A stretch of 64,000 nt of DNA from Athripsodes cinereus (Eukaryota > Arthropoda > Insecta > Trichoptera > Leptoceridae). The notes below the pieces were generated by a model. It searched no databases, had not been told where the DNA came from, and saw nothing but the letters and a program-made list of their open reading frames with translations. Position 1 is the stretch's first letter; every line of letters starts with the position of its first letter. Below are positions 10,453 to 21,539 of the stretch, one piece after another. The DNA lies in assembly GCA_947579605.1 (NCBI GenBank), contig OX388322.1, positions 12,152,001-12,216,000 on the forward strand, read 5' to 3'. A program made the translations under genes and the position numbers.

Positions 10453-11111
10453 TGGTATACATGGATAAGTTAATTATGAAAAGCAATGCAAAAAGTGTAT
10501 TACTTACTCGATTTGGGTACTTAATGAATAAGAATTACAAATTGTTTTTCACTTAAGTAAATTGATTTCCAAAATGTTTTCAGAAGTACTCTCTGGTAAC
10601 TCGTTCTTAGTCGTCCTATTTTTTTCTTTTTATTTCTTTTCTTTATATGGAATAAGATGACCGACCTTCCCCTTTATGTTTTCATGTTTGTATAGGATGA
10701 AATATCTTTATGTGGTGGTTAATAATTCTCATCAATCTCACTAGAGGAAATCCCGTCACCATAACTTCATTGAACTCACATACAAGTACCACTTGACACG
10801 TGACATAAAGTATAAAAGTGTTTGTTCACTGTAAATATACTAAGTACATTATATCACGTGCTTTATTATAAAAACAAGAAAAATGATCCACTCGTTTAGT
10901 AAATAATTTTTTCTTTAACTTATTAATACGAAGTAATTTAAATATTTCTTTTTCATTTAATTTATTTTTCTATTGATAATATTTGAATAGATGATTTGCA
11001 TATTTCCACCAGTTATAATTGTTATAGTGATCTAGAAGCCCAGATGACAAATGACCAAAGTCTCTTACATCTTGGAGAACACAAACAGTGACCAGGAGCA
11101 TAGTAACATCC
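10453..11111. other. No recognised gene
   Basis: AT-rich sequence without coding similarity. Confidence 0.5.
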
Positions 11112-11228
11112 CCAATGAGATAAAGGGATGATATCACTTCAACGCTGGGGTCTTCTGGATGCAGACGGCACAGAATGGAATATGAGGCGTTCGTCCAGGA
11201 GTGGATGGGAGTGGGAGGAGAAGAATAA
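11112..11228 (+). pseudogene. RTE-type C-terminus, decayed
   Basis: The frame reads PMR, stop, RDDITSTLGSSG, then EYEAFVQEWMGVG to a TAA at 11226. It keeps the PxxRWxDDI and EEAFVQxW landmarks of the RTE C-terminal tail, with a TAA in place of the expected Trp codon. Related tails on the minus strand are at 29640-29775 and 62775-63030. Confidence 0.45.
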
Positions 11229-11353
11229 GGCCATCCTTTAGCATAAAACTCATAAATTAAGTGAAAGCAGTAAATGACTTTTTCTTTCCGAAATATTAAT
11301 CTTTAGATAAAGAAATCACCACGTTTTAAATGCCTTGATATGTCTCTTGAAAT

Positions 11354-11361
11354 GTCTAGAC
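11354..11361. repeat. Target site duplication, left copy (GTCTAGAC)
   Basis: Eight bases repeated exactly at 12233-12240, flanking the hAT element at 11362-12232. Confidence 0.85.
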
Positions 11362-12232
11362 CAGGAATGCACAAGCACAGACTTATAGGGAACGGGGGCC
11401 ACTCGGAAGACTATGAAGCAAGGGCGGGCCGCATAATATTTCCACCCCCCCCCCCGTCAACGAATTTCCAAAATGGTTTGAAGTATATTTAAAGAGTATT
11501 TACTCGAGTCAATAAGTATTGTAATATTTATTTCTCTATTTGTACACATTGAACACAAACTATGACAGAAACACTGTTTTTAACAGAATTTGTGAAACAT
11601 ACAACACATCCTTCAACGATATAGACATTTAGGTAAATGAAAAAAAAAACAAAATCAGTTAATACAGAATTGTGTTCACAACTAGGTGAAACCATAGAAT
11701 TAAATGTTGAATTTGATTTGTTGGTTGTTTTTTATTTTATTGTTTTTGATTATTCTATTAGGTTGTACCTACTGTTGTTATGTTAATGTATTTCCTTATT
11801 TTAGTTGCATCGAATTTTTATACTGTGGTAATACAGGGGGACTCTTGTGGTCTGTATCGTATGTAATATTGATTTTTGTAATGTTTACTGTGTTGACTGT
11901 TTGTCCCTTGAAAAAAGTTAATAAAAAAAATAAAAAAATAAATTAGCTTTTATAAGAATAAAAAATCAATAAACATGGTATCAAAAATTAAAAAAGTTAT
12001 TAAAAGTATATAATACCTATGTAAAAAAGTATCAACACAGTATTAAATAAAAAATAAGCATGAATACAATAAACCAATAAAAATAACTTGCAATTGAACA
12101 GTCAACGATTCATCCCACATAAAAAAGTTATCAAAACAATTAAAATATATAAAATGTTTCGAATATTTGTGTATTTTCTTAATTCGCAGACGGGCCGCAT
12201 GCGGCCCGCGGGCCGCGGTATGTGCATTGCTG
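11362..12232. mobile_element. Non-autonomous hAT element, 871 bp, with 8-bp target duplication
   Basis: The left end starts CAGGAATGCACAAGCAC and the right end, reverse-complemented, starts CAGCAATGCACATACCG. Both are followed inward by GGCCGC-rich sequence. It is flanked by a perfect duplication of GTCTAGAC, the 8-bp size expected of hAT transposases. No transposase frame is present. A C-run lies at about 11443-11455 and a GC palindrome (GGGCCGCATGCGGCCC) near the right end. A LINE 3' end sits inside at about 11820-11945 and is younger than the hAT insertion. Confidence 0.85.
11820..11945 (+). mobile_element. LINE 3' end nested inside the hAT element
   Basis: The phrases TACTGTGGTAATACAGGGGG, CTCTTGTGGTC and GTGTTGACTGTTTGTCCCTT recur at 29920-30022 in the same order. 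An AATAAAAAAATAAAAAAATA-like tail follows. An 80-codon open frame from 11704 runs into this tail. Its protein is hydrophobic and low-complexity, and I do not regard it as a gene. Confidence 0.6.
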
Positions 12233-12240
12233 GTCTAGAC
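12233..12240. repeat. Target site duplication, right copy (GTCTAGAC)
   Basis: Exact match to 11354-11361. Confidence 0.85.
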
Positions 12241-12609
12241 TCTAGAGATTATACTATGTTGTGAAAAATTCAACTTTACAAATAATGTTTTTGTCATAAT
12301 ATTACTTGTAAATATAAAAATAAATAAATTTCCAAACAATATACTCGTTAAGCGTTTATATATTATAAAATATTATTGTCTTTCTATTTCAGTCTACATT
12401 TACAATAGTGATATAAAAATTCCAAGTGCTATACAACGTCAAATGTGGATGAGATATTTAACTACCTTTGGCACCTTTACAATGTAACAATACTCATACA
12501 CGACATAACTGTGGATATTAATTTGAACTTATTTCAATATTCACAGAAATAAAAACTTATTATTCAGAGACAAGTCAGAAAAAAATCTCTAGACATTAAA
12601 AAAAAATTG

Positions 12610-13030
12610 TGGTGACAGGAAAATTATTCGAATTATCTCATTATTCGAAAAAACATTTGTTCGAATTTACTTTTTTCGAATGGCAATTATTCAAATCCAC
12701 AATTATCAGAAAACACAATTGTTCGATTTTTTTACCTCATGTTGGTAACAATAATTGTTCGAAATACAATTCTTCGAATTTTTACTTTTTGTCCATGGAA
12801 GTATAAAAACGTTTATTTTTTATTATCAAGACAAATAATTGCTCCTATTTTCGGCGAAAAGTGAACGTGCTTAGTGAAGTTATAGAACAATTCACTTTCT
12901 ATTAATTGTTATTCGAATAATTTATTGATAGTCGAACAAATGTTATTCGAAGATTTGCTAATTCGAATAATTCTTTTTTTGAATTATTGTAAATTCGAAC
13001 AATTGTATTTCGAAGAATTTTCACGTAATC
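12610..13030. repeat. TTCGAA-rich block with inverted-repeat arms
   Basis: About eleven copies of TTCGAA lie in roughly 420 bp, commonly as ATTATTCGAA, TTGTTCGAA or CTTCGAA. The left part (12625-12785) and the right part (12900-13025, reverse-complemented) share phrases such as CATTTGTTCGAAT and GAAATACAATT, so the block looks like an imperfect foldback around about 12815-12850. No coding function is apparent. Confidence 0.55.
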
Positions 13031-13906
13031 AAATTTGTTATGATTCACATACATAAACATAACCATGAGTGTATAAATGACGTAAAGTAGAAATTGTCTT
13101 GCAAATAAAAAGTCTTCATAAATAATCAAATTATTTCTTTGTTTTTTCGATAAAATCACTTGTTCTCCCGAAAAAATTCAGTAAGAAATGTTATCTATAG
13201 ATTTAATCCATTATTTCCAAATAATGTAATAATAATGTTTAGGACATGTCATAATTTTAATATCAGAATAATGTAATTTTTCCATTTAGTCTCGAGGGAT
13301 TGGGATTATTATTATTATTGCAATTGGGGAAGAAAATGAGGGAATGATAACAATCAAATGACAAGACCAATAAAAACACTGCGATTTAAAATTAAATTTA
13401 TTTTACAAAAATATACTTTGTATTTCGGATACGATTTGCGAAGTTCGTAACATCTTAAAACATCAATTTTTTTCAACAAAGAAACATGCATATGTGAGGA
13501 ATATGAAAAAATGTTTGCAATTTATGTTAATAAAATAAACTGATCACGAATATCCTATTAAGAAACAAAAAAAATCATTTCTTATTTTCATTAAAAAAAT
13601 CTATGTATCTTCTCTGAAAATTTTAAACGCAATGTCCATCAAAAATCCCGTTATGGCGTCATTAGGCGGTAAGTTTAACATACTAAGTTGTATATTAACG
13701 TATTTGACTCGTAGTCTGTCTATATCACCTGATGACGTCACACACCTATAATTCCTTCACGGGTGGACCTTTTTTAGGCGAAGTTCGAAAATTGTTTTTT
13801 CACACGGTGATAAAAACCTTAAAAATGCATATGAACAAAAATAAAAAAAAAACACCTTAAAATTTCTAACTTTTTGTATTAATTTTAAAGCTGTTTTTTT
13901 TTTCTC
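13031..13906. other. No recognised gene
   Basis: AT-rich sequence; the frames here have no recognisable domain. Confidence 0.5.
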
Positions 13907-14194
13907 GAAGAACTGAATATAAAGGAACGGTTGTCCACCATATGCATGCGCCGTGTCCTGCAGTACTTTGGGCACATCGCACGGAGAGGACCAGACAACC
14001 TGGAGAGACTTGTTTTGACTGGAAGTGTGGAGGGCCATAGAACTAGGGGGCGCGCACCAATGAGATGGAGTGAGCAGGTGAAGGGGGCTACGGGGGGGAC
14101 CTTGCATGAGGCGCTGCGAAGAGCGGAAGATCGAAATCGCTGGAAGCATTTTGTGCACACCTATACAAATGATGGTCACGATCCTCAGCACTGA
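13907..14194 (+). pseudogene. RTE-type retrotransposon C-terminus, open frame
   Basis: A frame of about 95 codons opens EELNIKERLSTICMRRVLQY, has FGHIARRGPDNLERLVLTGS and GRAPMRWSEQVK, and ends HDPQH at a TGA (14192-14194). The FGHIxRR, GxxxRGRxPxRWxDQ and DRxxWxxFV landmarks are those of the tail after the reverse transcriptase domain in RTE-clade LINEs. There is no stop or frameshift in the kept part, so it is one of the younger copies. A T-run lies just upstream at the 5' truncation. It differs clearly in sequence from the copy at 61649, so at least two RTE lineages are present. Confidence 0.8.
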
Positions 14195-14471
14195 GGGACT
14201 GACAACAAAGAAGAATACCAAGAAATCCATACACTCTAAATGTAGCCATTTGGAAATGTGTAGTAATACGGGTAATCAAAAGCTTTCGTCATTCTTGGAA
14301 ACAGACTATTACATTAGCATTAGAAGTTTGTTGAAATATGTTAACATATTATATTACCTAGAGTGTTTTATGTCTGGATGTTAAACATTTATCTACTAAT
14401 TAGTAACAAATGTATTCACGAGACCTTCAAAGTTATTATCAACAACCTGTGTTATTATTACTTTAGCTCTA

Positions 14472-14522
14472 GATTGGAAACTATCGGAGGATAGAAGAAG
14501 TTTAGGAAGGCCTCAAAAAAGA
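14472..14522 (+). pseudogene. Possible RTE scrap before a TATG microsatellite
   Basis: One frame reads EDRRSLGRPQKRC, resembling the RGRPxxRW landmark of RTE tails. A GTATGTATGTATGTATG run follows at about 14527-14550, much as at 5616 and 62108. Only about 50 bp support it. Confidence 0.3.
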
Positions 14523-14744
14523 TGTGTGTATGTATGTATGTATGTATGTTGGTAAATGATATTTTCCAAGTGAAAGAAAAACAGTGGGTTTGTGGTGTTC
14601 GAGATCGAAAATTGTTGTAACTTGAACTTTTGAAGCAAAAAACACTATGTTCTACTAAATATTTAAAAGGAGGTTTAGGATCGTATCTCTCTACCAACAA
14701 TATACTGAGTGAATAAAACAATTCAAGAATTACGTTTACATACT

Positions 14745-14925
14745 TTTAATATGAATCTGGGTTTTACAATAAGTACAAACTCACCTTTATAGGAAGCAAT
14801 AATCATTCTTATGTAGTGAAGATGGAGTAGATCAGCGGCGGTAGAAATCAAACCCGGGATTTGTCAAATGAATGTCCGAGACTCTATGTACCATCTGTCT
14901 ATAACCACTTTCCTTTAGATATTGG
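14745..14925 (-). mobile_element. tRNA-derived SINE, minus strand
   Basis: Read on the minus strand, GTGGTTATAGACAGATGGTA resembles a tRNA 5' half and CGGGTTTGATTTCTACC resembles a B box. The 3' end carries AAAACCCAGATTCATATT. A second copy with the same 3' phrase and B-box region is at 36820-36975. Confidence 0.5.
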
Positions 14926-14999
14926 AGCACACTGCACAATGTACCCATAATAAATTCTGGTTGCAAAACTCTTTAATAAAACATTTCTTTTTTAAATAC

Positions 15000-15559
15000 C
15001 TAAAACAAATTAGTTAATGATCAATAATACTTATAGAAAAGTACACATGTAGTAATTTGCTATTAATAGATTGGTATCAAAGACGATAATTTGTAATACT
15101 TATTGTAGACAGTGTTCGGTCATTTCCTTTTCACATAATACCCCCAGTCCTTGTGTATTAATCACTTCCGTGTCCGGCGATCCACGCAATATTCTTGTTA
15201 GCGCGACCTTTATTCCCCTATTGATTTGACAATATTGAGACGTATTGTTATTACCGAGATAATATCGATATGTATTATTTATTTCTACATTTATTTTATT
15301 CATCAATTCTTTGCGAGAAAAAATACTATTCTGTAGTTGAATACTAGGTTAAATTAATAGCAGGAGGTATTAATTAATTATTATACCTCGTGAAAGATAA
15401 TGATAATGTAATGCCAATAATTTTTATTGTTTTTTTTAGCAATAGTAAAATCATGGTAGGTACCTCTTAAAAAAGACCTCCTGTTAGGGTAAAGTATTAG
15501 GAACTAAATATTTATGTGTCAAACATGAACGTCACCCCTTCCGGAAAAATAAATAAGAT
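15000..15559. other. No recognised gene
   Basis: AT-rich sequence with no coding similarity. Confidence 0.5.
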
Positions 15560-15690
15560 ATTCGGGAGGGGTGGCATACATCATCGCTAAATTGAATATT
15601 GTGCATGTCTTCATCACGGCATATCCCACAAGTGAGATAGACAGCAAAGCAGCTGCACGCAATTAACATGCTAACATGAAACGGTGGCAA
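15560..15690 (-). repeat. Copy of the CCGTGATG dispersed repeat family
   Basis: GGGAGGGGTGGCATACATCA is followed by TCATCACGGCATATCCCACA and AGCAGCTGCACGC. These are the two conserved halves of the family, with a shorter spacing than elsewhere. Confidence 0.55.
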
Positions 15691-16448
15691 AATTTGGCCT
15701 GTTACCGGACATTCTCAATATTATAGAATCGAAAAAATATTTAAATTTGCTTTTGGGCTTTCACGGAGCAGTAATTCATTACATACTTTACAAGTAAGGT
15801 AGGCATGCCAACCACCTTCGATATGTGAATTTTCTTAATGCCACGAAGAGAACAATCTCTATGTTTATCACGCAGACTAGTTAGTTCACTGAATACGGTG
15901 AATTTAGAAAATGTTGCGAAGGTATAAATAAAGAGGTAATAAATGTAGTAATCAGTTTTGAAATGTTGATCTTATTAAATTTTGGTTTAATACAAATTGG
16001 CTGTGATGGAATAGAAGTAGGTAGATGGATATTTTGTACCAAGACATAAATTGAATTAGGAACATAACAAATTCTCACTCTCAAAATTTTAAGAGCTTCG
16101 TGTACTTCAATGACATTATATATCAGTAGCGTATCTTACAAACAAGCTGAAGTCTAGCTTCGCCAAACGTTTCCAAGTTAATAATAATTAAAAAAAATAA
16201 CGCGCAGAAAATCAGATCATTTTGAAATTCCCCCTGTAGGTAAATACGATACGATACGATATCGTTATAACTGTTAGACAAACTAATCTCTATGCAATCG
16301 AGCTGTACTAAATAATTTTGTCTGATTACACGCATTGTTTCTTATGAGGCTTATTTTTTTGTCTCGCTTAGTCCAGCAGCACACAACGTTCTCTCAATTT
16401 GACATCTTGGGTCTCTGAGAAGGTTCGTAGCATATTCCTAGAAGTAAG

Positions 16449-16706
16449 CACTGAGAAAAATACTCACAACGAATCATTGGTACGTACTATCAGATGAGGA
16501 CCAGAGATATTACAAACGATTTGTTAGTACGAATCTATAATATTAACTTTTCGCAAACAAATCATTGGTAAATTTACCAACAATTTGTTTGCGAAGAGTT
16601 AATATTATAGATTCGTACTAATGAATCGTTTGTACTATCTCTGGTCCTAATCTGATAGTACGTACCAATGATTCGTTGTGAAATTTCATTAGTATTTTTC
16701 TCAGTG
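16449..16706. repeat. 258-bp foldback (near-perfect palindrome)
   Basis: Arms of 124 and 134 bp meet at GGTAAATTTACC (16567-16578). They differ by about seven substitutions and one 10-bp insertion in the right arm (about 94% identity otherwise). The outer ends are CACTGAGAAAAATACT and its inverse. There is essentially no spacer. This form fits a foldback MITE. I found no convincing target duplication. Confidence 0.9.
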
Positions 16707-16763
16707 AGGATACACTCAGATGGCGCTTACTTGGATTAAAACATCCAAGTACACTTAAATCAC

Positions 16764-16830
16764 CTGTTTACACTATCCAAGTAGCATTCAAGTAGTCATC
16801 CAAGTGTACTTGGATAGTGTAAACCGGGCT
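16764..16830. repeat. Short inverted repeat
   Basis: GTTTACACTATCCAAGTA at about 16767 is inverted as TACTTGGATAGTGTAAAC at about 16809, with a CATTCAAGTAGTCATCCAAG-type spacer that repeats the CCAAGT phrase. It lies just downstream of the large foldback and may be a separate small element. Confidence 0.65.
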
Positions 16831-17400
16831 TCGACCCCGGTTTTTTACAATGTCCCGAAGGTGATAGCGTATTGAATGAATCGGCTCTTGTCCAATCACT
16901 CGGGTTAAGCAACAAAGGACGCGATCAGTTCTTAGATTGGTAAGCATTATAATAATAAATGTACTGATATGGAGTTTTTTTTAATCGTTTTGTTGTTATA
17001 ATATAATTCTAAAGATGAAATAGAACTATTGTTTTCATTTTACACACCTAATATTTATTTTATCGCTTATTTATGTCTCTTAATTATTGAAGGTGGGTCT
17101 ATCCAGTATGAAAATTTAAGACACGCCACTGGTTTTTTTTATATATCCAAACTCTAAGCCACACTCTTTCGTTGTATAGATGCTGTCTTTTGACACAAGC
17201 TCGTCTATGTAAGTTGAATTATCTAGTCAAACTTATAAATTGTAAATTAAATTTGTACGTCTCCTTGAAACGCATGTCTACGGTCTGTGACGAGCAGAAC
17301 TCGTGTATAAATCTATTTTTATATACCTGCCTAGTTTGCAAATTATCCCTCCGTTCGTGAGTAGAGAAGTTTATTTATTTATTTTATTGAACACGACAAA

Positions 17401-17514
17401 CGATACAGATATAACAAAACGATACAGATATAACAAAACGATACAGATATAACAAAACGATACAGATATAACAAAACGATACAGATATAACAAAACGATA
17501 CAGATATAACAAAA
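17401..17514. repeat. Minisatellite: six exact copies of a 19-bp unit
   Basis: CGATACAGATATAACAAAA is repeated head to tail six times with no variation that I can see. It follows a TTTATTTATTTATTTTATTG tract that resembles a LINE tail on the minus strand. Confidence 0.95.
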
Positions 17515-18384
17515 CATACCCTGTAAAGTAGCTATTTTGAAGTTACCCAATCTGCGAATTAAGGTATCGATTTGGGTTAGTTAGATGTCATATTTTTTCC
17601 ATTAATTTGGTCATTTCGCAAAATTGTTTGTACAAAATCATAATGTATTTTTCTACTACTTTTGTTTGATTTTGTACGCTATAGTTTTATTATAATTATG
17701 TAATTGGCAGTCTGCTTTACACCTGAATACTTTCCTTTATTAAAAGTGTTACAAATACCTGCTTTTACAGAAAATGAGTTAAGAATTTTGTTCACTAGGC
17801 TTTTATAATGTAATATGTGAATGGAAGAATATTTAACCTACTACTGACTATCAAAAATTAAATATCTATCAATGTTTAAAAGAAAGTGGTGTTAGTTACA
17901 CAATTTATAACCCAAGAATGGCTGTACCAATTTGAATGATCTCTGATTTGTTGGATTCTTCTCCGCCCTGAATAGCCAATAGGCTATTAAAATATCTTAC
18001 AAATTCACAGGAAGAAAAATTACGAAGAAAATTATTTATGCCATACATTTGATAAAAACTTAAATCTAAACATTCTCCTTATAGACACAAGTTTCGTGTA
18101 AACGTGGGTTGATGAGTAAGAGTTGATGGTTGAGCGTTGTAAGTTGATACATAATTTTATTAAAAACCTTTCTATCTGCAACAAAATAATATGTATCATA
18201 AGTGAGTAAACAAAAATCAATTAATAAACAAACATATAGTTTAGAAAAAATGTTATTTATGCATTTGGCAGTAATATTGAGAGAGTTTCTGAATATTATG
18301 ATGACGAAACATTGGTTACGTATGGAATCGCTTAGCATTTGGTTTAAGACATAACCATGACACTGGATTTTTTTTTAAATGCCA
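17515..18384. other. No recognised gene
   Basis: AT-rich. The overlapping minus-strand frames at 18032-18338 have no recognisable domain. Confidence 0.5.
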
Positions 18385-18505
18385 ATAACAAAACTGACAT
18401 TTAGGATGGATGGCACATCTCAGCGCTGGATTTGTAAATTATAGTTTTGGAAATAGTTGTCTTTTACAGAATACTCGAAAACTTCCAGAAAATAATGTAA
18501 CACTA
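18385..18505 (-). repeat. Dispersed repeat piece with an AGAAAATAATG phrase
   Basis: It begins with TAGGATGGATGGCACATC, an end of the CCGTGATG family. The following TACTCGAAAACTTCCAGAAA segment recurs in slightly changed form at 39340-39390. Confidence 0.4.
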
Positions 18506-19940
18506 GGTATAATATTTTTTGCCGGTGATGCCGCCACCGAATATTTATTTCAAGTTTGCTCCGTGCTAGAAAGTAATGTTTTTTAATATATAAGAAAATA
18601 TCGAGCTGCAGCATTATTTTAATCTTATAATACGTTTTCGTGAGTATTGATTTCCAGAGCGTCTTCACGACTTGTTATTTTAAGCGGGGTTTATGGATAC
18701 ATTTTCGCTGGAGTCGATGACAAGGGGTGTTAAAATATCATTGTGGAAGATATAAAAGGAATTTAGTGGAGTAAATAAACCTCCATTTACAAAATACAAG
18801 AGACAGAGTGAGAGAGAGATATTCAATATAAGAGAATGCTATCAAAAATTTGTGGTTTATTTTGTACAAAAGAGCAATTTGCTACACCGATTACGGGTTT
18901 AATATAATTTCTTCGATGTTTTTGGGTACTTTAATAAGCAATTTCTATTTTTATTCTCAAGAACATTTGTAAGCATTTTTGTTTTTTAAGTATTATTTTT
19001 TCTTTGTTCTAGTAAACGTATGATATTTATTGAAATAATAAACCTTTCAAAAAAACTACGCATAGTTGAATTTTATATGTCGTAATCATACATTTCAATT
19101 TACGATAAATAAATTGAACAAAATAGTGTTTGCTACAACGAATTACAAGTATAGAAGTACTTGCTATAATAGTTCAATAGAAAAAAAGAAGATTTAAAAA
19201 ATAACTAGAGGTAATTCCACTCGAGTAGACAAAAAAGTTGAATTACAAGAAATATAGTCAAAAACCAACAAATTCTTATCATTCTCATTTATTCAAAATA
19301 AATTTTACAATATCAAAATTATTCTCATTAAAAGGTTCAAATAATATTGTAAATATTACAAGGACAATATATTCATACGAGTATTAATTTCTGTTAAAAA
19401 ATACATCTCCCTACGAACCAACAAACATTTTCATGTAGGAATTTAGCTCTCTAGGAAATATAGTAGATACTTAGTAGTTACCAGTTTCATATTACACTAT
19501 AATTACTACTAATACACTTATATTAGCAAAAAAAACATTTGTAACGGGTATAGGAAAAGATCCTACAACATTGTCAACTGATAAACACGTATTCATATTA
19601 TTTGACACTCTACTTTTTGTATGGCTTTGGCTTGTATTAATGATAATCATTCGAAATCCTTGGTTCCCGTCCAGAAAGCCATTGCACCGCCTCTGGGGTC
19701 GACCTATGGATATCTATCTATCTTCCTTGTACTTTCTTCGCGGGCACTCCTCCACCAGATGTTGAATTTTTTGAGGGAGGATGTACTATACCTTCTCGTG
19801 GTATCCCCTATAAGAAATGCCCTAAAAAATTAACAGAAGACAAAAAGAAAGAAATAAACTATTAAATACACAAATTATTTGATGTTATGAGTAAATACAT
19901 TTATGAACAAAATTTTATATTTTGTTTCGATAATTTTATT
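18506..19940. other. No recognised gene
   Basis: AT-rich. The segment 19660-19830 is less AT-rich (it includes CCGCCTCTGGGGTCGACC), and on the minus strand it reads VQWLSGREPRIS in one frame. I cannot assign it to a family. Confidence 0.4.
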
Positions 19941-19951
19941 TAATAAAAATG
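19941..19951. repeat. Target site duplication, left copy (TAATAAAAATG)
   Basis: Repeated exactly at 20401-20411, on either side of the RTE insertion. Confidence 0.8.
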
Positions 19952-20400
19952 TATATATATATAATGAGTTACAATCCATTGGATTGGTCTGCAACGAGTT
20001 TGGTTTTTCTTCTCCATTCGTCTCTATTCTCAGCCAGTCTTTTCAGCTCTACGTATGAGCCACAGTTCATGTCCCTCTTCAGTTGGTCCATATATGCGTC
20101 TCTTGGTCGGCCTCTGCCATTTATCCCCTCGGTCTTACCCTCCGCTATGGCGATGAGTAGTCCTGGGTGCCTGATGTTGTGGCCAATCCAGTTAGCTCGT
20201 TGTTGGCTGATTCTCTTAAGGAGTTGCCTTTTTTCGCCTACCCTGGTTAATACTTCTTCGTTTCCGACGTGCTCTGACCAATGGATCTTAAGCATGCGTC
20301 TGTAGCACCACATTTCAAAGGCCGCCAACCGTCCGCTTTCACTCTTGCTGATGGTCCATGTCTCACATCCATAAAGCAGAATGCTCCATACAAAGGCTTC
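19952..20400 (-). mobile_element. 5'-truncated RTE-type retrotransposon insertion, 449 bp, frame intact
   Basis: On the minus strand the insert is open from its 5' edge. It reads EAFVWSILLYGCETWTISKS, then CYRRMLKIHWSEHVGNEEVL, WIGHNIRH, GRGRPRDAYMDQL and DEWRRKTKLVADQSNGL, and stops at 19969-19971. That is about 144 codons of the region after the reverse transcriptase catalytic core (the LLYGCETW motif marks its end). Only about 20 bp follow the stop, ending in a TA repeat, as is usual for RTE elements whose 3' end is a short microsatellite. The exact 11-bp duplication TAATAAAAATG flanks it. The lack of stops makes this one of the youngest insertions in the window. Confidence 0.88.
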
Positions 20401-20411
20401 TAATAAAAATG
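20401..20411. repeat. Target site duplication, right copy (TAATAAAAATG)
   Basis: Exact match to 19941-19951. Confidence 0.8.
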
Positions 20412-21539
20412 AGTATTCATATAAACACCGATATCATAAAATTCTAAGAACCCAATGACAACCTATCCCGTATTCACCCAAAGAAACGTAAAGTAAGCAT
20501 GTAGATAGTTACCGGATACCCAGCTCTTGTCTAATCTATACAATTATACGTATAATGTATGTAATGTTTTTCCTTTTTGAAAGTGCTTTGTGTTTCAACT
20601 GGGGATTGTTTTATGTCTGGGATGGTGTACGCGTCTACTCTTTTAAATATTTTAATGTACGAATGGTTTTTATGTTGTTTGTTTCATATTATTATTATTA
20701 TTTGTTGTTTTGTGTTTGTATAAAAAATTAACGAGGCTGGATTCAAAGCACGATATTATTTCTGAATACTCAAAGCCGCGCTCTATGGGCGGTCTGTACA
20801 AATTTGTTTACAACTCAAGATGTGTAGCTGTAGGTATATCGTGTACTAGACTAGAACATGGATTCGCAAAGGTATTTGACATCATTCTGTAAAAAAAGCT
20901 AAGCGTTTGTGTCATAATTTTTGACATCGACCAAAGAAATAGCGCAAACGCTTAAAAATTAAATGTCAATCAGTTATTAATTTAAATATTATTAGGTACA
21001 TAAAATATTTATAATTTATTTTCAAACAATGAGTTAGATTACATATATTAATTAAATATTTCTATGCAAATGAAAAATTCTAGCATCAGATATGTATAAC
21101 TTAACTTTTAGCATTTACATACACCAAGGATTTTTTTAATGTAGTTAATATACACCTCCGTTTATTCAACACATAAAATAATAATATTTTTTTTTATTTC
21201 ACGTATGTAGATTCTCGTTTAAACTGTAATATCTTTGTCAAAAGTTATATAAACGAGACAAAATAAATAAATATAGTTTGCTATTTTCTGTCATGGCTAA
21301 TTGATGAGGCATAGAAAAACAAACAAATCTACGTATATATTTGCAAACGCATTCACTTATTTATTTATGGAAAGCATTTTAAGTGTATTTGCTTTTTTCA
21401 AGATTGTTCGCTTTCAGTTTTCACCTGTAAATATGATGGCTTTTGATTAAAGTTTACATTGTCATTTTTTAATCCTATTTATTTTCAGCTGTCATTTCAG
21501 TTTTTAACGGTCAATGAATAAATATATACAAATCTATCT
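20412..21539. other. No recognised gene; one small hairpin
   Basis: AT-rich. TAAGCGTTTG (20900-20909) and its inverse CAAACGCTTA (20945-20954) form a 10-bp stem with a 35-base loop. No coding similarity was seen. Confidence 0.5.

Noticed and set aside
11704..11946. 80-codon hydrophobic frame that could look like a small membrane protein
   Set aside because: It lies inside a hAT element and runs into a LINE 3' tail. Composition alone explains its hydrophobicity.
13757..14230. 157-codon minus-strand frame
   Set aside because: It is the antisense of the RTE frame at 13907-14194 plus AT-rich flank.
17401..17514. CRISPR-like array
   Set aside because: The repeats are directly adjacent without unique spacers, so this is a minisatellite.
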